5,967 bases of DNA from contig QLUS01000094.1 in NCBI GenBank assembly GCA_018725535.1, positions 1 through 5,967 of the forward strand. Reading direction: 5' to 3'. Origin of the DNA: Bacillota bacterium. Lineage in GTDB: Bacteria > Bacillota > UBA994. This document shows positions 4,907 to 5,967 of this stretch, piece after piece. The notes under the pieces are model-generated. The model saw only the letters and a list, made by a program, of their open reading frames with translations. It was not told the DNA's origin and searched no databases. Each line of letters starts with the position of its first letter. Within the stretch, counting starts at the first letter, position 1. Made by a program: the position numbers and the translations under genes.

Positions 4907-5851
4907 TTGAAACTGCATACGCTGTCGCTTGGGTCGGCAGTACGAGAGTTAATCGACGTCAATTCCCTGTGCGGTGCCAAAGTGCACAGCGTGTTTCGCA
5001 GGACAGTTAACCTAGCGACTCCCGCCGGGCGCATTGTGGCTTGTTCTTGCGGGTGCGTGCCGCAACATCCTGCTAACATCACGACCTCATTTCCTTGTGC
5101 CGACGCTGCCTTCTGCGACCATGTTCGCCTTGGCTCTTTGGTTACCGCAGAAAGACAAGTCTTATGCATCGGCTCGCTGAAGATTGACCTACTGGGAGCT
5201 TCCACTTACGTACCGACGGATTGGAAAGCCATTCCTCTCAGCACCTCTAAGGACTGGGCCGCACATTTGCCCGCGTGTGTCGACGAAGCCTCCTATACGC
5301 TGGGGTCTATAGGACTCGGAGCTTTGCTTCCGTTCCTGCGAACCTCTTTGCCTAGCTCTGACGTCACATCGGCCCATGCGGAGCCATTGCTCCGCTTAGT
5401 GTGGCAGCAGCTTGGGTTGCTGGCTGACGCCCTACGCCGAAATGAGGCTATGCTGCCCTCAGCCAGACGCCTGATAGGTCTTGGCCCCGGGTTAACCCCC
5501 GCTGGGGATGGCCTGCTAGCGGGAGTAGTAGCAAGTATGTTTGCTGTTAGTGCGGCCGGACAGCAGTTGAGTCCTGCTTTGGATAGGTTACGCTTAGGCA
5601 TCTACGAGGAGAGCCACGGGCTCACTACTGAACTGAGTCGAGAAATGCTTTACTACGCCAGCAAAGGGCAACTGACTGCTGTTGCGGAGGACGTGTTGTC
5701 CTGCATGCTGCAGGGGAAGTCCTTAGCGGATTCACCTAGCGTTTCAGCCATGGCACGGTACGGAGCCACATCCGGCGCAGACCAATTCGTAGGATTAGTA
5801 GTTGGACTGAGATTAATGCAGCAAGGGTGCAGATGGGGTTGCGAGCAATAA
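4907..5851 (+). CDS. DUF2877 / AllH-like protein
   Basis: A 314-residue cytoplasmic protein of the DUF2877 family. Its characterised member AllH works with the FdrA-type AllF and AllG as an oxamate carbamoyltransferase in allantoin/purine nitrogen use. Family features seen: VHSVFRRTVNL (26-36); the glycine-rich loop IGLGPGLTPAGDG (190-202), where the usual GDD is GDG; and a late YGATSGADQFVGLVVG motif (285-300). No signal peptide or membrane segment is evident. I prefer the TTG start because GAGGTGA (4895-4901) is an excellent ribosome-binding site 5 nt before it. The GTG at 4898 lies inside that site and so is a poor start, although it would add only three residues. The N-terminal half has an unusual ACSCGCVP stretch and two nearby cysteines. 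No AllF/AllG genes are within the window, so the partner and the reaction are uncertain. Confidence 0.82.
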   Translation: MKLHTLSLGSAVRELIDVNSLCGAKVHSVFRRTVNLATPAGRIVACSCGCVPQHPANITTSFPCADAAFCDHVRLGSLVTAERQVLCIGSLKIDLLGASTYVPTDWKAIPLSTSKDWAAHLPACVDEASYTLGSIGLGALLPFLRTSLPSSDVTSAHAEPLLRLVWQQLGLLADALRRNEAMLPSARRLIGLGPGLTPAGDGLLAGVVASMFAVSAAGQQLSPALDRLRLGIYEESHGLTTELSREMLYYASKGQLTAVAEDVLSCMLQGKSLADSPSVSAMARYGATSGADQFVGLVVGLRLMQQGCRWGCEQ

Positions 5852-5873
5852 TCAATGGCTGTCCGGCGCAGCG

Positions 5874-5907
5874 AAAAACGGGGCACCACTGTCACAGTGG
5901 CACCCCG
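5874..5907 (-). terminator. Rho-independent terminator of the right-edge gene, possibly bidirectional
   Basis: On the - strand, CGGGGTGCCACTG and CAGTGGTGCCCCG form a 13-pair stem (5879-5891 with 5895-5907) around a 3-base loop, followed by TTTTT (5878-5874). Two positions pair as U-G and G-U in the - strand RNA but are A/C mismatches in the + strand RNA, and the + side is followed only by CTTCTTTG. The structure therefore best serves the - strand gene whose stop is 18 bases upstream of it, while probably also stopping the AllH-like transcript, which ends at 5851. Confidence 0.85.
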
Positions 5908-5925
5908 CTTCTTTGTTGAGTTGAC

Positions 5926-5967
5926 TTATCTGCGGATGTGAACCAGTTCGGGCAGGATCGGGCCGTT
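5926..5967 (-). CDS. C-terminal end of an unidentified gene, cut by the window edge
   Basis: Reading in from the right edge on the - strand gives 13 codons, NGPILPELVHIRR, and then TAA (5926-5928). The frame stays open to the window edge, and a strong - strand terminator follows the stop directly, which is the main reason to believe it is a real gene end. The peptide is too short for me to assign a family. The gene converges on the AllH-like gene. Confidence 0.5.
   Translation of the reverse strand, partial: NGPILPELVHIRR

Overview
The window reads as a moderately GC-rich anaerobic Bacillota (Clostridia-like) chromosome. The reasons are the strong AGGAGG-type ribosome-binding sites, frequent GTG/TTG starts, sigma-A-like promoters, a tRNA gene with an encoded CCA, and an oxygen-sensitive gene set: ferredoxin-dependent 2-oxoacid oxidoreductase, rubrerythrin and iron-sulfur flavoprotein. 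The lineage is inferred; no rRNA or other marker is present.

Positions 1-2598 (+ strand) hold an indolepyruvate:ferredoxin oxidoreductase operon, iorA-iorB, with a one-base overlap. It converts arylpyruvates from aromatic amino acid breakdown into aryl-CoA and reduced ferredoxin. A third cistron with its own ribosome-binding site is a nitroreductase remnant of 62 codons: the FMN-binding N-terminus joins, in frame, a tail that resembles the family's C-terminus.

Positions 2602-2766 hold a self-contained tRNA-Val(CAC) unit: promoter, tRNA with CCA, and hairpin terminator.

Positions 2792-4776 (- strand) hold, in transcription order, an iron-sulfur flavoprotein, the RNA 2',3'-cyclic phosphodiesterase ThpR, a CsoR-family repressor with non-canonical metal-site residues, and a rubrerythrin. 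The first three are tightly packed (8-nt overlap, then a ribosome-binding site overlapping a stop codon). The rubrerythrin has its own clear promoter with a perfect dyad around the expected transcription start and ribosome-binding site. Its diiron ligands are intact, but its rubredoxin domain appears decayed: a second CPHC knuckle survives in frame beyond two stop codons.

Positions 4777-4906 form a divergent intergenic region with an imperfect 25-bp dyad. Next comes a + strand DUF2877/AllH-like gene (4907-5851), without its usual FdrA-type partners in view. A strong hairpin terminator, better formed on the - strand, then precedes the C-terminal end of a - strand gene that runs off the right edge.

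The most notable points are the decaying rubrerythrin and its operator-like dyad, the CsoR-like regulator with a displaced cysteine, and the in-frame deleted nitroreductase. I see no CRISPR array, insertion sequence, phage gene or clear new defence system.
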